37,177 bases of DNA from Gemmatimonadota bacterium (GCA_028874995.1 JAPPGM010000176.1:1-37177), one strand, 5' to 3'; positions 1 through 9,604 are shown, counted from the stretch's first letter. Notes: a model not told the origin generated them from the letters alone. Translations and numbers: made by a program.

Positions 1-21
1 TGGCAAGGCGCGACGAGAGGT

Positions 22-38
22 GAATAGCAGAGCTATTC
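22..38. repeat. Palindrome in a REP-like element at the left edge
   Basis: GAATAGC-AGA-GCTATTC is a perfect inverted repeat with 7-bp arms and a 3-nt loop. The flanks (1-90) have no convincing coding content and end in the segment TATGGCGAAC. The layout recalls intergenic palindromic repeats of the REP type, but only one copy lies in this window, so its repeat status is inferred. Confidence 0.35.
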
Positions 39-77
39 GCCCGAGGAGCAACGCAGAGCGAAGCTGACAAGGAGCCG

Positions 78-106
78 AGAGTATGGCGAACATTACATTC
101 TGTAAA
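78..106 (-). promoter_or_regulatory. Candidate minus-strand promoter with operator-like palindrome
   Basis: Read on the minus strand, TTTACA (101-106) and TACTCT (78-83) are separated by exactly 17 nt, a plausible sigma70-type pair that would fire out of the window to the left. It overlaps TTACA-TTC-TGTAA (93-105), and TGTAAA/TTTACA arms pair across 101-118. TACA/TGTA half-sites are typical of BlaI/MecI-type repressors, which often accompany beta-lactamase genes. No repressor gene is visible here, so this is weak. Confidence 0.22.
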
Positions 107-138
107 GCACGGTTTACATTGTGGCCAGGTGAGCGTAG

Positions 139-173
139 CGGCCCAGCGCGGATGCATCGCCGCTCGAATGCCG
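139..173. repeat. Dispersed 35-bp repeat, copy A
   Basis: This segment matches 26404-26438 at 31 of 35 positions in the same orientation, around the shared core GGATGCATCGCCGC. Both copies lie just downstream of the stop codon of a minus-strand gene (here the class C-type hydrolase, there accA). Coding does not explain the similarity. It may be a mobile intergenic repeat or a 3'-end element. Confidence 0.5.
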
Positions 174-219
174 TGAGGGTTTTTTCCGCGGGCTGCCAGG
201 GCGAACCCGGCAATGCTCT

Positions 220-1860
220 TCATCGCACTCTCCGGTACTGTCCCATGAACCCCAGATCCACCGCGGTGACACCGGCGACCGGCTCGACGGTGAAGGTCGC
301 GAACGAGCTCCCGTACGCCTGACCGTCCCCGCCGTCAAAGTAGAGGCGGAACACGTCGTGGTTCCAGTGCTCCATGTCTCCCGAGAAGGTGCCGGGTTCC
401 CCGAAGTGGAGCCTGAGGCGACCGCCCGCGGCCTCTTCCACGACGGCATGACCGGCGCCATGAATATCCGCATATCGACCCACGTATTCCTTAATGGGCC
501 TCGTCGGACTGGTGCCGTCAACGCGCGCGGAATCCTGGGCGGCCAAGGTCCGCTCGACCTGCTCCAGGATCGCACCCGTGCGCTCCATGACCGTGCCGTG
601 CCAGTCGCGCGGTTCGGCCCCCAACAGATGGGCAAAGACCCGCGCCGCGATCTCGTGGTGGGGATAGTAGGGCGTCCACAGGCTGCCGTTGGCCAGCACC
701 ACCACCCCGGCCCCGATCTCCGGCAACATGGCCGCGTAAGCCGGAAACCCGAAGATCCCACCCCCGTGCGAGATATGGACGCGGCCCTCGAAGGTCGTCC
801 GGCTCCACCCGAGCCCGTAGGTGCCCGCGGCGCTGTCCGCGAAGATGAAGCTGGTGCCGGCATCGACCAGGGGGGCGTGCATCTCCGCCACCGTCGCCTC
901 CCCGAGCACCGCGCGCCCGCCGAACCGGCCCCCGGCGAGCTGCATGCGCAGCCAGTTCGCCATCTCGGCCGCGCTCGACACCACGCTCCCCGCCGCCTGC
1001 ATGTTGTCGTAGGACTGCCAGGAGAGGACCCGGCGCTCGCCATCCCGGTCCACCCCATGTGGCATTGCGACGTTCTTCCCGGGCGCGTCCGCGATTCCGG
1101 GCGTGCCCGCGGGCGCCGTGCCCAGGAAGGTCGGGGCGACGAACGGCCCGTCCCACACTTCGAACGGACTCGCGCGGCTGTCCCGCATTTCGAGCGGGTC
1201 GAAGAGGCGCTCCCGCACCCACTCCCCCCACCCCTTCTCCGTCACGGCCTCGACCACCAACCCGGCCACGCCGTAGCCGTGATTGCTGTAGCTGTGGCCC
1301 TCGCCGGGCACTCCGAAGTTGTCCAGCAGACGCGCCCGCTCCGCCACCTCCCGCCCTCCCATGACGGCCAGCACGGGGAACGCGTCGCCCGGCATTCCGG
1401 ACGTGTGCGCGAGCAGGTCGCGGATCGTCATCCGGCGCGTGGCCTCCGGGTCCTTCACGCGGAACCATGGCAGGTGCTCGACGACCGGGTCGTCCCAGTC
1501 CACCAGCCCGTCGTCGACCAGCGCCCCGATCGCGGCCGCCCCGAACGACTTGGAGACCGAGCCGATCTGGAAGAGGGTGTGCTCGTCGACAGGGTCGTCC
1601 CGGCCGAGTTCCTTCACTCCGAACCCCTCGGCGAAGACGACTTCGTCCCCGTGCACCACGGCGACCGCCAGCCCCGGGAGGTCCCAGTCGGCCATGGACG
1701 CGCGGATGTAGTCGGCGAGGCCGTCGAGGTCGTCGCGTGAGGCGTCCCGGCAGGCCGTCACCGAGCCGACTGCGAGTCCGGCAAGCGTGATCGCCAGACC
1801 AACGCGCCGCGTGACCCACCGGCCTCCCCCCTCACCCCCCATTGAACACGAAGTAGTCAT
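220..1860 (-). CDS. Serine hydrolase of the class C beta-lactamase/PBP family, lipoprotein
   Basis: A 546-residue serine hydrolase of the Beta-lactamase (PF00144) fold, acting in the cell envelope. The acylation motif S101-V-S-K104, the Y191-S-N193 motif and H365-G-G (replacing KTG) are all present. Members include AmpC-like enzymes, D-aminopeptidases and esterases, so the substrate cannot be called. The C-terminal ~100 residues look like the DUF3471-type lipocalin-like domain common in this family. The N-terminus has basic residues, a hydrophobic stretch and a lipobox ending at C37, so it is probably a lipoprotein. The ATG at 1860 overlaps the preceding beta-lactamase gene by 29 nt; an in-frame ATG at 1842 is an alternative. 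No clear Shine-Dalgarno precedes either, which suggests translational coupling. Confidence 0.9.
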   Translation of the reverse strand: MTTSCSMGGEGGGRWVTRRVGLAITLAGLAVGSVTACRDASRDDLDGLADYIRASMADWDLPGLAVAVVHGDEVVFAEGFGVKELGRDDPVDEHTLFQIGSVSKSFGAAAIGALVDDGLVDWDDPVVEHLPWFRVKDPEATRRMTIRDLLAHTSGMPGDAFPVLAVMGGREVAERARLLDNFGVPGEGHSYSNHGYGVAGLVVEAVTEKGWGEWVRERLFDPLEMRDSRASPFEVWDGPFVAPTFLGTAPAGTPGIADAPGKNVAMPHGVDRDGERRVLSWQSYDNMQAAGSVVSSAAEMANWLRMQLAGGRFGGRAVLGEATVAEMHAPLVDAGTSFIFADSAAGTYGLGWSRTTFEGRVHISHGGGIFGFPAYAAMLPEIGAGVVVLANGSLWTPYYPHHEIAARVFAHLLGAEPRDWHGTVMERTGAILEQVERTLAAQDSARVDGTSPTRPIKEYVGRYADIHGAGHAVVEEAAGGRLRLHFGEPGTFSGDMEHWNHDVFRLYFDGGDGQAYGSSFATFTVEPVAGVTAVDLGFMGQYRRVR

Positions 1861-2908
1861 GAATCGCCCGTGCTATGTGCGCGATCACCGGCTCGCGGTC
1901 CGCATACGTCTCGATCGCCGACTCCTTGATGTACACGACCGCCACCACGTGCCCCGCGTCGCCCGGCAGGTCGATGATGCCGACGTCGTTGGTGGTCTGA
2001 CCGATGGTGCCGGTCTTGTGGGCCACCTGCGTGCCGGGGGGCAGCACGCCCTTGAGGCGCCCCTCGCCGGTCCGGCACCGGTACATGATGTCGATGAGCA
2101 GCGCGGAACTCTCCTCCGAAAGCAGCTCCCGATTCCAGATCTTCGTGAGCAGTTCGGCCATGGCGGCGGGGGTGGAGGTGTCGCGCGGGTCGGGGTTGAA
2201 GGCGGCGTTCAGGGCCGCGATGTCCGCATCGGTCCGCTCCGCATCCAGGAGCTTCCGGTAGGGACCGGGGTCGATGCGGTTCGCCTCGCTGACCTCGGCG
2301 GCGCCGAGCCAGTTGGCGATCAGGGCCCAGGTGGGGCGATCGACGCGGATTCCGTCGATCCCGGCATCGGTCATGCGTCCGGTCACGGCCGCCGCGCCCC
2401 CCGCCACGCGCATGAGCACGTCGGTGGCGATGTTGTCGCTGGTCTGGAGCATCATCTCGAGCAGGTTGTGGATGGAGATCTGAAGGCCCGGATCGTCGAT
2501 GAGGTCGCTGATGGTGCTGGCGGTGAGGTACACGTCCCGCTGCTCGATCTCGACCATGTCGCCGAGCGCGATCTCGCCCGCGTCGACCATGGACAGGATC
2601 CGCACCGCGATGGGGACCTTGTAGGTGCTCGCCATGGGGAAGCGCTGGTCGCCGTTGAGGGTGAAACCGCGTCCCGTTTCGAGGTGGTGGGCCGCGACGC
2701 CGACGGTGCCGCGGGCGGCTTCGGCGAGGCGCGCGACCTCGGCGGCGAGAGGGGCAAGGCCGGGGTCGTCGACCTGGATCTGGAAGTGCTGGGCGGCTGC
2801 GGGGGCGGGGCTGGTGGCGGCTGAAACGCACAGGGCCAGAGCGGTTCGGCGTAACGAAGAGGATGAGGCACGCCGTGGGCGGCGGAGCCGGGGGTGGAGG
2901 CGATCCAT
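1832..2908 (-). CDS. Class A beta-lactamase-like serine hydrolase
   Basis: A secreted protein of 358 residues with a basic N-terminus and an Ala-rich hydrophobic signal peptide. It has class A motifs S94-T-Y-K97, S157-D-N159 and K298-T-G, and the class A RDT-STPAAMA segment after the omega loop. Compared with TEM-type enzymes there are about 40 extra residues between the Asp-Arg that opens the omega loop (about 190) and that segment. The usual Glu166 of the E-x-x-L-N motif is not evident: the LN pair is preceded by A-D-I-A-A, and the nearest Glu is 10 residues before the Asn. The start at 2908 was chosen over an ATG at 2926 because GGAG lies 5 nt before it. It is the first gene of a two-gene beta-lactamase-fold operon. 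The fold is sure; actual beta-lactam hydrolysis is not. Confidence 0.88.
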   Translation of the reverse strand: MDRLHPRLRRPRRASSSSLRRTALALCVSAATSPAPAAAQHFQIQVDDPGLAPLAAEVARLAEAARGTVGVAAHHLETGRGFTLNGDQRFPMASTYKVPIAVRILSMVDAGEIALGDMVEIEQRDVYLTASTISDLIDDPGLQISIHNLLEMMLQTSDNIATDVLMRVAGGAAAVTGRMTDAGIDGIRVDRPTWALIANWLGAAEVSEANRIDPGPYRKLLDAERTDADIAALNAAFNPDPRDTSTPAAMAELLTKIWNRELLSEESSALLIDIMYRCRTGEGRLKGVLPPGTQVAHKTGTIGQTTNDVGIIDLPGDAGHVVAVVYIKESAIETYADREPVIAHIARAIHDYFVFNGG

Positions 2909-3035
2909 GTCAACTCCAGATGACAAAAAGGAAATTGGGGATTACATGAGGCACTCCCCACCTTAGGTTCGCGGCCGCGCGGCGCGCCAGAGTACGGGGA
3001 GGCGGGGGATTGGCGGGTAGGCGGACCGCTTCAAA

Positions 3036-3108
3036 TGAGCCGGCTGGGAATCGAACCCAGGACCTACGGATTAAAAGTCCGTTGCTCTGCCAACTGAGCT
3101 ACCGGCTC
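3036..3108 (-). tRNA. tRNA-Lys (anticodon TTT)
   Basis: The minus strand folds as a full cloverleaf of 73 nt. The acceptor is GAGCCGG/CCGGCTC with discriminator A, the D-arm region is AGCTCAGTTGGCAGAGC, and the anticodon loop is CTTTTAA with anticodon TTT. The T-arm contains GGTTCGATTCC. CCA is not encoded. It lies downstream of rnhB on the same strand. Confidence 0.97.
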
Positions 3109-3211
3109 GCCGAAAAGGTAACCCCGGCCGCGGTCCGGCGGGACACTTCCGGCTTCCGGCCGGCGCAGGCCGGTGGATCATGCATCGCCGCCGCGGCGCG
3201 TGGAATTGCCG

Positions 3212-3859
3212 TCAGCGGACTGATTCGTCCGCGAGGGGCAGCTCCAATTGCAACAGTCCGAAGGTGGTGCGGTGGTGTGGCGTCAGCCCCTCCTCCCGTA
3301 CCGCACGCCGGTGCCGCCGGGTGGCGTAGCCCATGTTCCGCTCCCACCCGTACGCCGCGTAACGGGGGGCCAGGCGCCTCATGAGGCGGTCGCGGCAGAC
3401 CTTGGCCACGATCGATGCGCAGGCGACCGAATGGATGAGCGCGTCGCCACCCACCACCGCCTCGTGCTCCCAGGCGAGGCCGCGAACCGGCAGCCCGTCA
3501 ACCACCACGTGATCCGGCTGAACGGGCAGCCGGGTGAGGGCCCGGGTCATGGCCCGCGTGGTGGCCTGGAGGATGTTGTGGCGGTCGATCTCCCGCACGG
3601 AGGCCGCCCCGAGTGAAACGGCTGCGGCCCGCTCGTGGATGTCGCGCGCGATCTCGGACCGTTGAGGCGGGGTCAGGACCTTCGAATCGGCGGCCCCGTC
3701 GATGACCACTCCTTCGGTCAGGATGACGGCGGCCGCGACCACGGGTCCCGCGATTGGGCCCCGGCCGACCTCGTCCACTCCTGCCACCTTGACGAGATTG
3801 CGCCGCCAGAACCCGCGCTCGTACTCGAGGATGTCGCCGGGGGCGGGGGTGGGAGACAC
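3212..3859 (-). CDS. rnhB: Ribonuclease HII
   Basis: A 215-residue RNase HII that nicks RNA-DNA hybrids and misincorporated ribonucleotides in the cytoplasm. The hallmark D29-E30-V-G-R-G-P near the N-terminus supplies the first two acidic metal ligands. The VVVDG and SVACASIVAKVCRDRLM blocks follow in family order. Length is normal. The start is GTG, with GGAG only 2 nt upstream, and it sits 20 nt after rplS on the same strand. rplS-rnhB is a widely conserved neighbourhood, which supports the call. Confidence 0.97.
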   Translation of the reverse strand: MSPTPAPGDILEYERGFWRRNLVKVAGVDEVGRGPIAGPVVAAAVILTEGVVIDGAADSKVLTPPQRSEIARDIHERAAAVSLGAASVREIDRHNILQATTRAMTRALTRLPVQPDHVVVDGLPVRGLAWEHEAVVGGDALIHSVACASIVAKVCRDRLMRRLAPRYAAYGWERNMGYATRRHRRAVREEGLTPHHRTTFGLLQLELPLADESVR

Positions 3860-3879
3860 CGCTCCGGTGTCGGCGACGC

Positions 3880-4239
3880 TCAGTGCGGCTTGTAGGTCCG
3901 CTTTTCCTTGATCCGGGCGGCCTTGCCTCGCAGTCCCCTCAGGTAGTACAGCTTGGCCCTGCGCACCCGTCCGCGCCGCACGATCTCGACGCCGCCGACG
4001 GTGGGCGCGTGGACCGGGAAGACGCGCTCGACTCCGATGCCGCCGGAGATCTTGCGGACCGTGAACGTCTCGCCCATCCCCGAGCCGCGCCGCCCCAGAC
4101 AGACGCCCTCGAAGACCTGGATCCGTTCCTTCTGTCCCTCGCGGACCCGGTAGAGGACCTTGATGGTGTCGCCCGGCGCGAAGTCGGGAAGGTCGCTGCG
4201 CGCCTGTTCCATATCCAGCTGGTGGAGGATGTCCGCCAT
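3880..4239 (-). CDS. rplS: 50S ribosomal protein L19
   Basis: bL19, 119 residues, sits at the 30S-50S interface of the ribosome. The sequence shows the F-x-P-G-D-T-I-K-V block, the RIQVFEG-x-C-L-G-R-R-G-S-G block and the basic C-terminus ending in KRTYKPH. An upstream in-frame ATG would give 145 residues. The ATG at 4239 is preferred because GAGGAG lies 7 nt before it and it gives the family length. It is the first gene of a short rplS-rnhB-tRNA-Lys unit, separated from trmD by a plus-strand gene. Confidence 0.97.
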   Translation of the reverse strand: MADILHQLDMEQARSDLPDFAPGDTIKVLYRVREGQKERIQVFEGVCLGRRGSGMGETFTVRKISGGIGVERVFPVHAPTVGGVEIVRRGRVRRAKLYYLRGLRGKAARIKEKRTYKPH

Positions 4240-4290
4240 GGCCGGGCTCCTCTTCGTGAATTCGTTACCGTTTCGCGTCTTCAGCGCTAA

Positions 4291-4343
4291 CAGTCCGTGG
4301 AAAAACCCCCGGAGCATTGGAGCGGTGATTCCTCCACGGACTG
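4291..4343. promoter_or_regulatory. Inverted pair of the TCCACGGACTG motif between divergent genes
   Basis: CAGTCCGTGGA (4291-4301) and TCCACGGACTG (4333-4343) form a perfect 11-bp inverted repeat, 31 nt apart, between rplS (minus) and the plus-strand gene at 4523. Read outward, each arm continues into an extended -10-like TGyT segment. The same core recurs upstream of other transcription units (17538, 17574, 26391). It is either a divergent promoter/operator pair or a hairpin. The rest of 4240-4522 holds nothing else recognisable. Confidence 0.4.
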
Positions 4344-4522
4344 CTGGCCAGCAAAGATAGATTCGCCGGGGATCTTTTGGAAGGGCCGTGGGGTCCTAAA
4401 ATGTGTCGTACGGATTTGGAAATCCCCTCGTTTGGAACATGTTCGGTCACCGGCAACGATTCCGGCTCCCGATGTGTCCAAGAGAACAACACCCTCGGAA
4501 CCCTCGGCACGGAGAAGGCACA

Positions 4523-4954
4523 ATGAGAAGGCACGGCACGGACATCATGGCGATCGGAGCAATTCTGGCAGGCGCGGCGATCGGAGCCGGCGGCACCCTC
4601 GCCTTCGTGGGCGATTCCCCCGACAACCGGTCGGTAACGGCGTGGGATTGCGAGTCCATCCTCGTAAGCGCAGGCTCGCTGCAGTCGGTGCGGATCTACA
4701 CGGCGGGGCGCAACGGGGAACTCCGGAAGAAGAAGTGCCCGAGAACGATCGCGAGCACCGTCTTCGTGGAGCGACCCGTGAGAACCGTCGACATGGCTCT
4801 CCAGGCGCGGCTGCAGGCCACGGCTCAGGCACTGGCCGAGGCGCGGACGAGACAGGAGGTCGTCCGGGCGCTGGAGAACCGTGTCAGGGAAACCGACCGT
4901 GCCTTCCGCGGTGATCGCGCCGCCGAGTCAGCCGAGGCTGCCGGGAACCGCTAG
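4523..4954 (+). CDS. Small membrane-anchored protein with C-terminal coiled coil, unknown function
   Basis: I do not recognise a family. The 143-residue product starts with a short polar stretch, then one Gly/Ala-rich hydrophobic segment (about 9-27) that should be a signal anchor. Two cysteines, at about residues 42 and 66, bracket a small domain. The last ~60 residues are helical and charged (ALQARLQATAQALAEARTR region), likely a coiled coil. The ATG at 4523 was preferred over one at 4403 because GGAG is 8 nt upstream and the extra N-terminus looks non-coding. It lies on the opposite strand between rplS and trmD, splitting a normally continuous operon. Confidence 0.65.
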   Translation: MRRHGTDIMAIGAILAGAAIGAGGTLAFVGDSPDNRSVTAWDCESILVSAGSLQSVRIYTAGRNGELRKKKCPRTIASTVFVERPVRTVDMALQARLQATAQALAEARTRQEVVRALENRVRETDRAFRGDRAAESAEAAGNR

Positions 4955-4991
4955 CGGCGCCAGCCCCACAACGAGTCCATCGCACTACCCC

Positions 4992-5014
4992 GCCAGCCGC
5001 TTCGGCGGACTGGC
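4992..5014. terminator. UUCG-capped hairpin between convergent genes
   Basis: GCCAG-CCGC-TTCG-GCGG-a-CTGGC forms a 9-bp stem with a single bulged A and a C(UUCG)G tetraloop on the plus strand. It lies between the stop of the 4523 gene and the convergent trmD stop, so a bidirectional terminator is likely. There is no T-run, so it is not a classical intrinsic terminator. Confidence 0.4.
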
Positions 5015-5023
5015 CTCGGATCG

Positions 5024-5689
5024 TCAGGTCTCCCCGCGCCGTTGCCGCGTAAGCCGCTCCGACGCCGCCCTCCGCCACGCCTCGATCCTCCGGTGATCGC
5101 CGCTCCGCAGAACGTCCGGTACGCGGTGTCCCCGGTACTCGGCGGGACGCGTGTACGAGGGCGCCGAGATCGCGTCTCCGTCGTAGAAGGAGTCCGAAGA
5201 CGCGGACTCGTGGTCGCCGAGGGCGCCGGGCAGCAGCCGCACCACCGCATCGGTCACCGCGAGCGCCGCGACCTCCCCGCCCGACACCACGAAGTCCCCG
5301 ATCGACAGCTCTTCCGTGGCCAGATGGTCGGCGACGCGCTGGTCGACATCCTTGTAGTGACCGCACAGCAGCGTGACTTCGGGTTCCAGTGAGAGACGCA
5401 CCGCGTCGTCGTGGCGGAATCGCCTGCCGCGCGCCGACATGAGGATGATCGGGCCGCGGGGCGCGAGATCGTCGACGGCTTCGAAGAAGGGTTCCGGTTT
5501 CATGACCATGCCGGCGCCGCCGCCGTACGGAATGTCGTCGACGGTGCGGTGCACGTCGTGCGTGTAGTCGCGCAGGTCGATCACGCGATAGGAGACGAGC
5601 CCCGCCTTCGCGGCCCGGCCGGGGATGCTCGCCTCCAGCGGCGCGCCGAAGAAGCCGGGGAAGATGGTCACGATGTTGATCCGGATCAC
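5024..5689 (-). CDS. trmD: tRNA (guanine-N1-)-methyltransferase
   Basis: TrmD, 221 residues, methylates G37 N1 in tRNAs that read CNN codons, using S-adenosylmethionine; this prevents +1 frameshifting. Visible family blocks, in order, are the N-terminal I-V-T-I-F-P, PYGGGAGMVMKPEP, LLCGHYKDVDQR, the SAM-binding trefoil-knot segment IGDFVVSGGEVAA, and P-S-Y-T-R-P. The GTG start overlaps the rimM stop as GTGA, so the two are translationally coupled. Length and order are standard. Confidence 0.97.
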   Translation of the reverse strand: MIRINIVTIFPGFFGAPLEASIPGRAAKAGLVSYRVIDLRDYTHDVHRTVDDIPYGGGAGMVMKPEPFFEAVDDLAPRGPIILMSARGRRFRHDDAVRLSLEPEVTLLCGHYKDVDQRVADHLATEELSIGDFVVSGGEVAALAVTDAVVRLLPGALGDHESASSDSFYDGDAISAPSYTRPAEYRGHRVPDVLRSGDHRRIEAWRRAASERLTRQRRGET

Positions 5690-6228
5690 GGCAGCAGTCC
5701 CTCCGGCGGGTCGACCACGACACGGCGCCGCTCCCGGTCGAACTCCACCACCACCCGGCGGTCCAGCGGAAGCAGGATATCGCCGTCGGGTCCGGTTACC
5801 TCGAGCAGGTGGGACGGGCGTACGGGGTAGACTTCCTTCACGGTACCGAGCACGGATTCGCCGCGGGTCACCACGGCCGCCCCGAGGAGTTCGTGGTAGA
5901 AGATCTCGTCCTCGGCCAGCTCGTCGATCGTCTCGAAGGGACGGAGCAGATAGAGGCCGCGGAGACGTTCCGCCGCTTCCCGGTCGTCCACCCCCGCGAA
6001 TCTGGCCAGGAAGCCCTTCCGGTAGGGGCGGACCGAGTCGATGGTGAGTTCCGGCAGGTCGGGCGAAGGATTCTCGCCGTCTTCGTCGCCGGGGAGATGC
6101 ACGGCACCGGGAATGAAGTGGCTATCGGGATAGTCCGTCAGCGGCCAGATGTAGAGTTCTCCCTTCGTGCCGTGGGCCTTGCTGAGATGACCCACCACGA
6201 GGAAAGGGGGATGGCCGCCCCCGGTCAA
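5686..6228 (-). CDS. rimM: 16S rRNA processing protein
   Basis: RimM, 180 residues, is a 30S assembly factor that binds S19 and helps mature the 16S 3' domain. The N-terminal RimM domain (V-V-G-H-L-S-K-A-H-G-T-K-G-E) and C-terminal PRC-barrel-like segment with YHELLGAAV and LPLDRRVVVEFD are clear. The assigned start is TTG, 3 nt after the rpsP stop; in-frame GTG codons at about residues 11-12 are alternatives. It sits between rpsP and trmD as in many bacteria. The 4-nt overlap with trmD supports co-translation. Confidence 0.95.
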   Translation of the reverse strand: MTGGGHPPFLVVGHLSKAHGTKGELYIWPLTDYPDSHFIPGAVHLPGDEDGENPSPDLPELTIDSVRPYRKGFLARFAGVDDREAAERLRGLYLLRPFETIDELAEDEIFYHELLGAAVVTRGESVLGTVKEVYPVRPSHLLEVTGPDGDILLPLDRRVVVEFDRERRRVVVDPPEGLLP

Positions 6229-6231
6229 GGC

Positions 6232-6903
6232 TCAGGCGGTGTCGGAGTCGGCAGCCGCTTCGTCGGCGTCCGCGGCATCGGCTTCGGCGTCGTCCGCGTT
6301 GTCCGGATCGGCGTCGCCGTCGTCCGCGTCTTCGGTGTCGGCTTCAGCGGCGGCGTCCGCGGCGGCGGCGTCAGCAACTTCAGCGTCTTCGGCTGCGGCA
6401 GCGGCGGGGGTTTCGTCGACCGGAGCGTCGTCCGCCTCGCCGGCGGCCTCAACGTTTTCCGCTTCGTCGGCGATTCCCTCGGGGGCGGGGTGACCGTCTT
6501 CCGCCGGTGCCTCGGCCACACCCGCGTCGGGGGCTGTGGGAGCGACCTCGGCGACGTCTCCCGCGTCGGTGGCGGCTTCGACAACCTCCCCGTTCGCGGC
6601 GGCGGCCTCCGAGCCCGCATCGCCCTCCGCACGCACGCCTGCGAGCGCCACACTCTCGTCCCCGCCCGCGCGCGCCTTCGACACCAGGCTGCCCACCGTC
6701 GGCGAGAGGATGGCACCCTGGCCGACCCAGTACTCCACGCGCTCCAGGTCGACCTTCAGCGTGGCGGGGTGCCTGATCGGGTTGTAGTAGCCGACGATCT
6801 CGACGAAGCGGCCGTCGCGCGGGGCGCGGCTGTCTGTGACGACGATGCGGTAGTGGGGCTGCTTCTTCTTCCCCATCCGCCGGAGGCGAATCTTTACGGA
6901 CAT
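6232..6903 (-). CDS. rpsP: 30S ribosomal protein S16 with long acidic Ala-rich C-terminal extension
   Basis: The first ~80 residues are canonical bS16 ([20 protein letters not shown], then [15 protein letters not shown]). The protein then runs on to 223 residues with a ~135-residue low-complexity tail made almost only of Ala, Glu, Asp, Gly, Pro and Val, with virtually no Lys or Arg. Typical S16 is 75-100 residues; some high-GC phyla have shorter Ala-rich extensions. The tail is unusually long and acidic for a ribosomal protein. The ATG at 6903 lies 14 nt after ffh, with no strong Shine-Dalgarno. Confidence 0.96.
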   Translation of the reverse strand: MSVKIRLRRMGKKKQPHYRIVVTDSRAPRDGRFVEIVGYYNPIRHPATLKVDLERVEYWVGQGAILSPTVGSLVSKARAGGDESVALAGVRAEGDAGSEAAAANGEVVEAATDAGDVAEVAPTAPDAGVAEAPAEDGHPAPEGIADEAENVEAAGEADDAPVDETPAAAAAEDAEVADAAAADAAAEADTEDADDGDADPDNADDAEADAADADEAAADSDTA

Positions 6904-6917
6904 TGGCTCTGTTCGGT

Positions 6918-8231
<1,314 letters not shown>

Positions 8232-8299
8232 CGGTGTCCGCGATGGAAGCGGTACAGCCTTTAAGCATAGCTGGAACCGGAGTGGGATTCAACGTGCAT

Positions 8300-9604
8300 T
8301 CACCTCCCGCGGATCACCTGGCTGCGCCTCGTCCCCACCGAGACCATCACGATGGGCGCACCCCCCAGCTCCTCGATGCGGTGCAGATAGGCGCGGGCGT
8401 TCGGCGGAAGGTCGCTCATGGCGCGCGCTTCGGTGGTGGGGGACTGCCAGCCGGGGAGCGTCTCGTAGACGGGTTCGGCGCGCTCCAGCTCACGGACGCA
8501 GGCTGGGAAGAGCGAGTGCGCGTCCCCGTCGATGCGGTAGCCGGTGGCGATCTTCAGTTCGGGCAAGGTGTCGAGCACGTCCAGCTTGGTGACGGCGATG
8601 CCGGTGAGGCCGTTCACGCGTGACGAATACGCTGCCAGCACCGCGTCGAACCAGCCGCAGCGGCGCGGCCGGCCGGTGGTGGCACCGAACTCGGCGCCGA
8701 GTTCGCGGATGTGTTCGTCCATGCCGGCGTCGAAGGCGCTGGGGAGCGGCCCGTTGCCGACGCGGGTGGTGTAGGCCTTGACCACGCCGACCACCGAATC
8801 GATCGCGGTGGGACCGATCCCGACCCCCACCGCCGCCCCACCCGCCGTGGTGTTGGACGAGGTCACGTAGGGGTAGGTGCCATGGTCGACATCCAGCGCG
8901 GTGCCCTGGGCGCCCTCGAGCAGGACGCGCTTGCCGGCCGCCAGCGCCCGCGCGATCTCGTCGCCCACGTCGGTGGCCACGGCGGGGAGGCGGTGGGCCA
9001 GCGCGAGCGAGTCCTCGACGGTTCCGGCCGTGTCGGGATCCGCGCCCAGCTGCCGCAGCCGCTCGCGCGCCCATTCGATCCCCCGCCCCACCCTGTCCGC
9101 CCCCCGCGCGCGGTCCAGAAGGTCGGCGATGCGCACCCCCCGCCGTCCCGTCTTGGCCTCGTACGCGGGACCGATCCCGCGCCCCGTCGTGCCGATCTTG
9201 CGGCGCGCGGCCGCCTCGGCCGCCACATCGAGCGCCTTGTGGTACGGGAAGACGACGTGCGCACGCGTGCTGATCCCGATGCGGCCGCCGGCATCGACCC
9301 CCCGTTCCGCCAGCCCGTCGAGCTCGCCGAAGAACTGGTCCACGTCCAGCACGACCCCGTTGCCGAGCAGGCATCGCTTCTCCGGATGAAGCACGCCGGA
9401 CGGGACCTGGTGCAGCACGATGTGGTGCTCGCCCACGTGGACGGTGTGCCCCGCGTTGGCGCCGCCCTGGTAGCGCGCGATGACGTCCATGTCGCCGGCA
9501 AGCACATCGACCACCTTGCCCTTGCCCTCGTCTCCCCACTGGCACCCGACGATGACGGTGCACGCACCGGAGGGCGCCCGCGCGCCCATTCCTTCGCCCG
9601 TCAC
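8300..9604 (-). CDS. purA: Adenylosuccinate synthetase
   Basis: PurA, 434 residues, joins IMP and aspartate using GTP to make adenylosuccinate, the first committed step to AMP. The P-loop-like G-D-E-G-K-G-K near residue 25 and the N-A-G-H-T-V motif with the catalytic His are both intact. So are the GTTGRGIGPAYEAK switch block and C-terminal V-T-K-L-D-V-L-D. The GTG start at 9604 overlaps the upstream stop by 4 nt (GTGA); an ATG five codons in is an alternative. Co-transcribed with the dihydrodipicolinate synthase-family gene. Confidence 0.97.
   Translation of the reverse strand: MTGEGMGARAPSGACTVIVGCQWGDEGKGKVVDVLAGDMDVIARYQGGANAGHTVHVGEHHIVLHQVPSGVLHPEKRCLLGNGVVLDVDQFFGELDGLAERGVDAGGRIGISTRAHVVFPYHKALDVAAEAAARRKIGTTGRGIGPAYEAKTGRRGVRIADLLDRARGADRVGRGIEWARERLRQLGADPDTAGTVEDSLALAHRLPAVATDVGDEIARALAAGKRVLLEGAQGTALDVDHGTYPYVTSSNTTAGGAAVGVGIGPTAIDSVVGVVKAYTTRVGNGPLPSAFDAGMDEHIRELGAEFGATTGRPRRCGWFDAVLAAYSSRVNGLTGIAVTKLDVLDTLPELKIATGYRIDGDAHSLFPACVRELERAEPVYETLPGWQSPTTEARAMSDLPPNARAYLHRIEELGGAPIVMVSVGTRRSQVIRGR

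Noticed and set aside
176-186. T-run as a terminator of the first beta-lactamase-fold gene
   Set aside because: The run is T on the plus strand, while the gene is on the minus strand and would need T on its own strand; no clear stem precedes it.
83-322. 79-codon frame at the left edge
   Set aside because: It overlaps the candidate palindrome and the dispersed repeat, has no ribosome binding site and no recognisable protein features.
8232-8299. SRP RNA gene near ffh
   Set aside because: The 68-nt gap lacks the conserved GGAA tetraloop hairpin and is too short for even a small SRP RNA.
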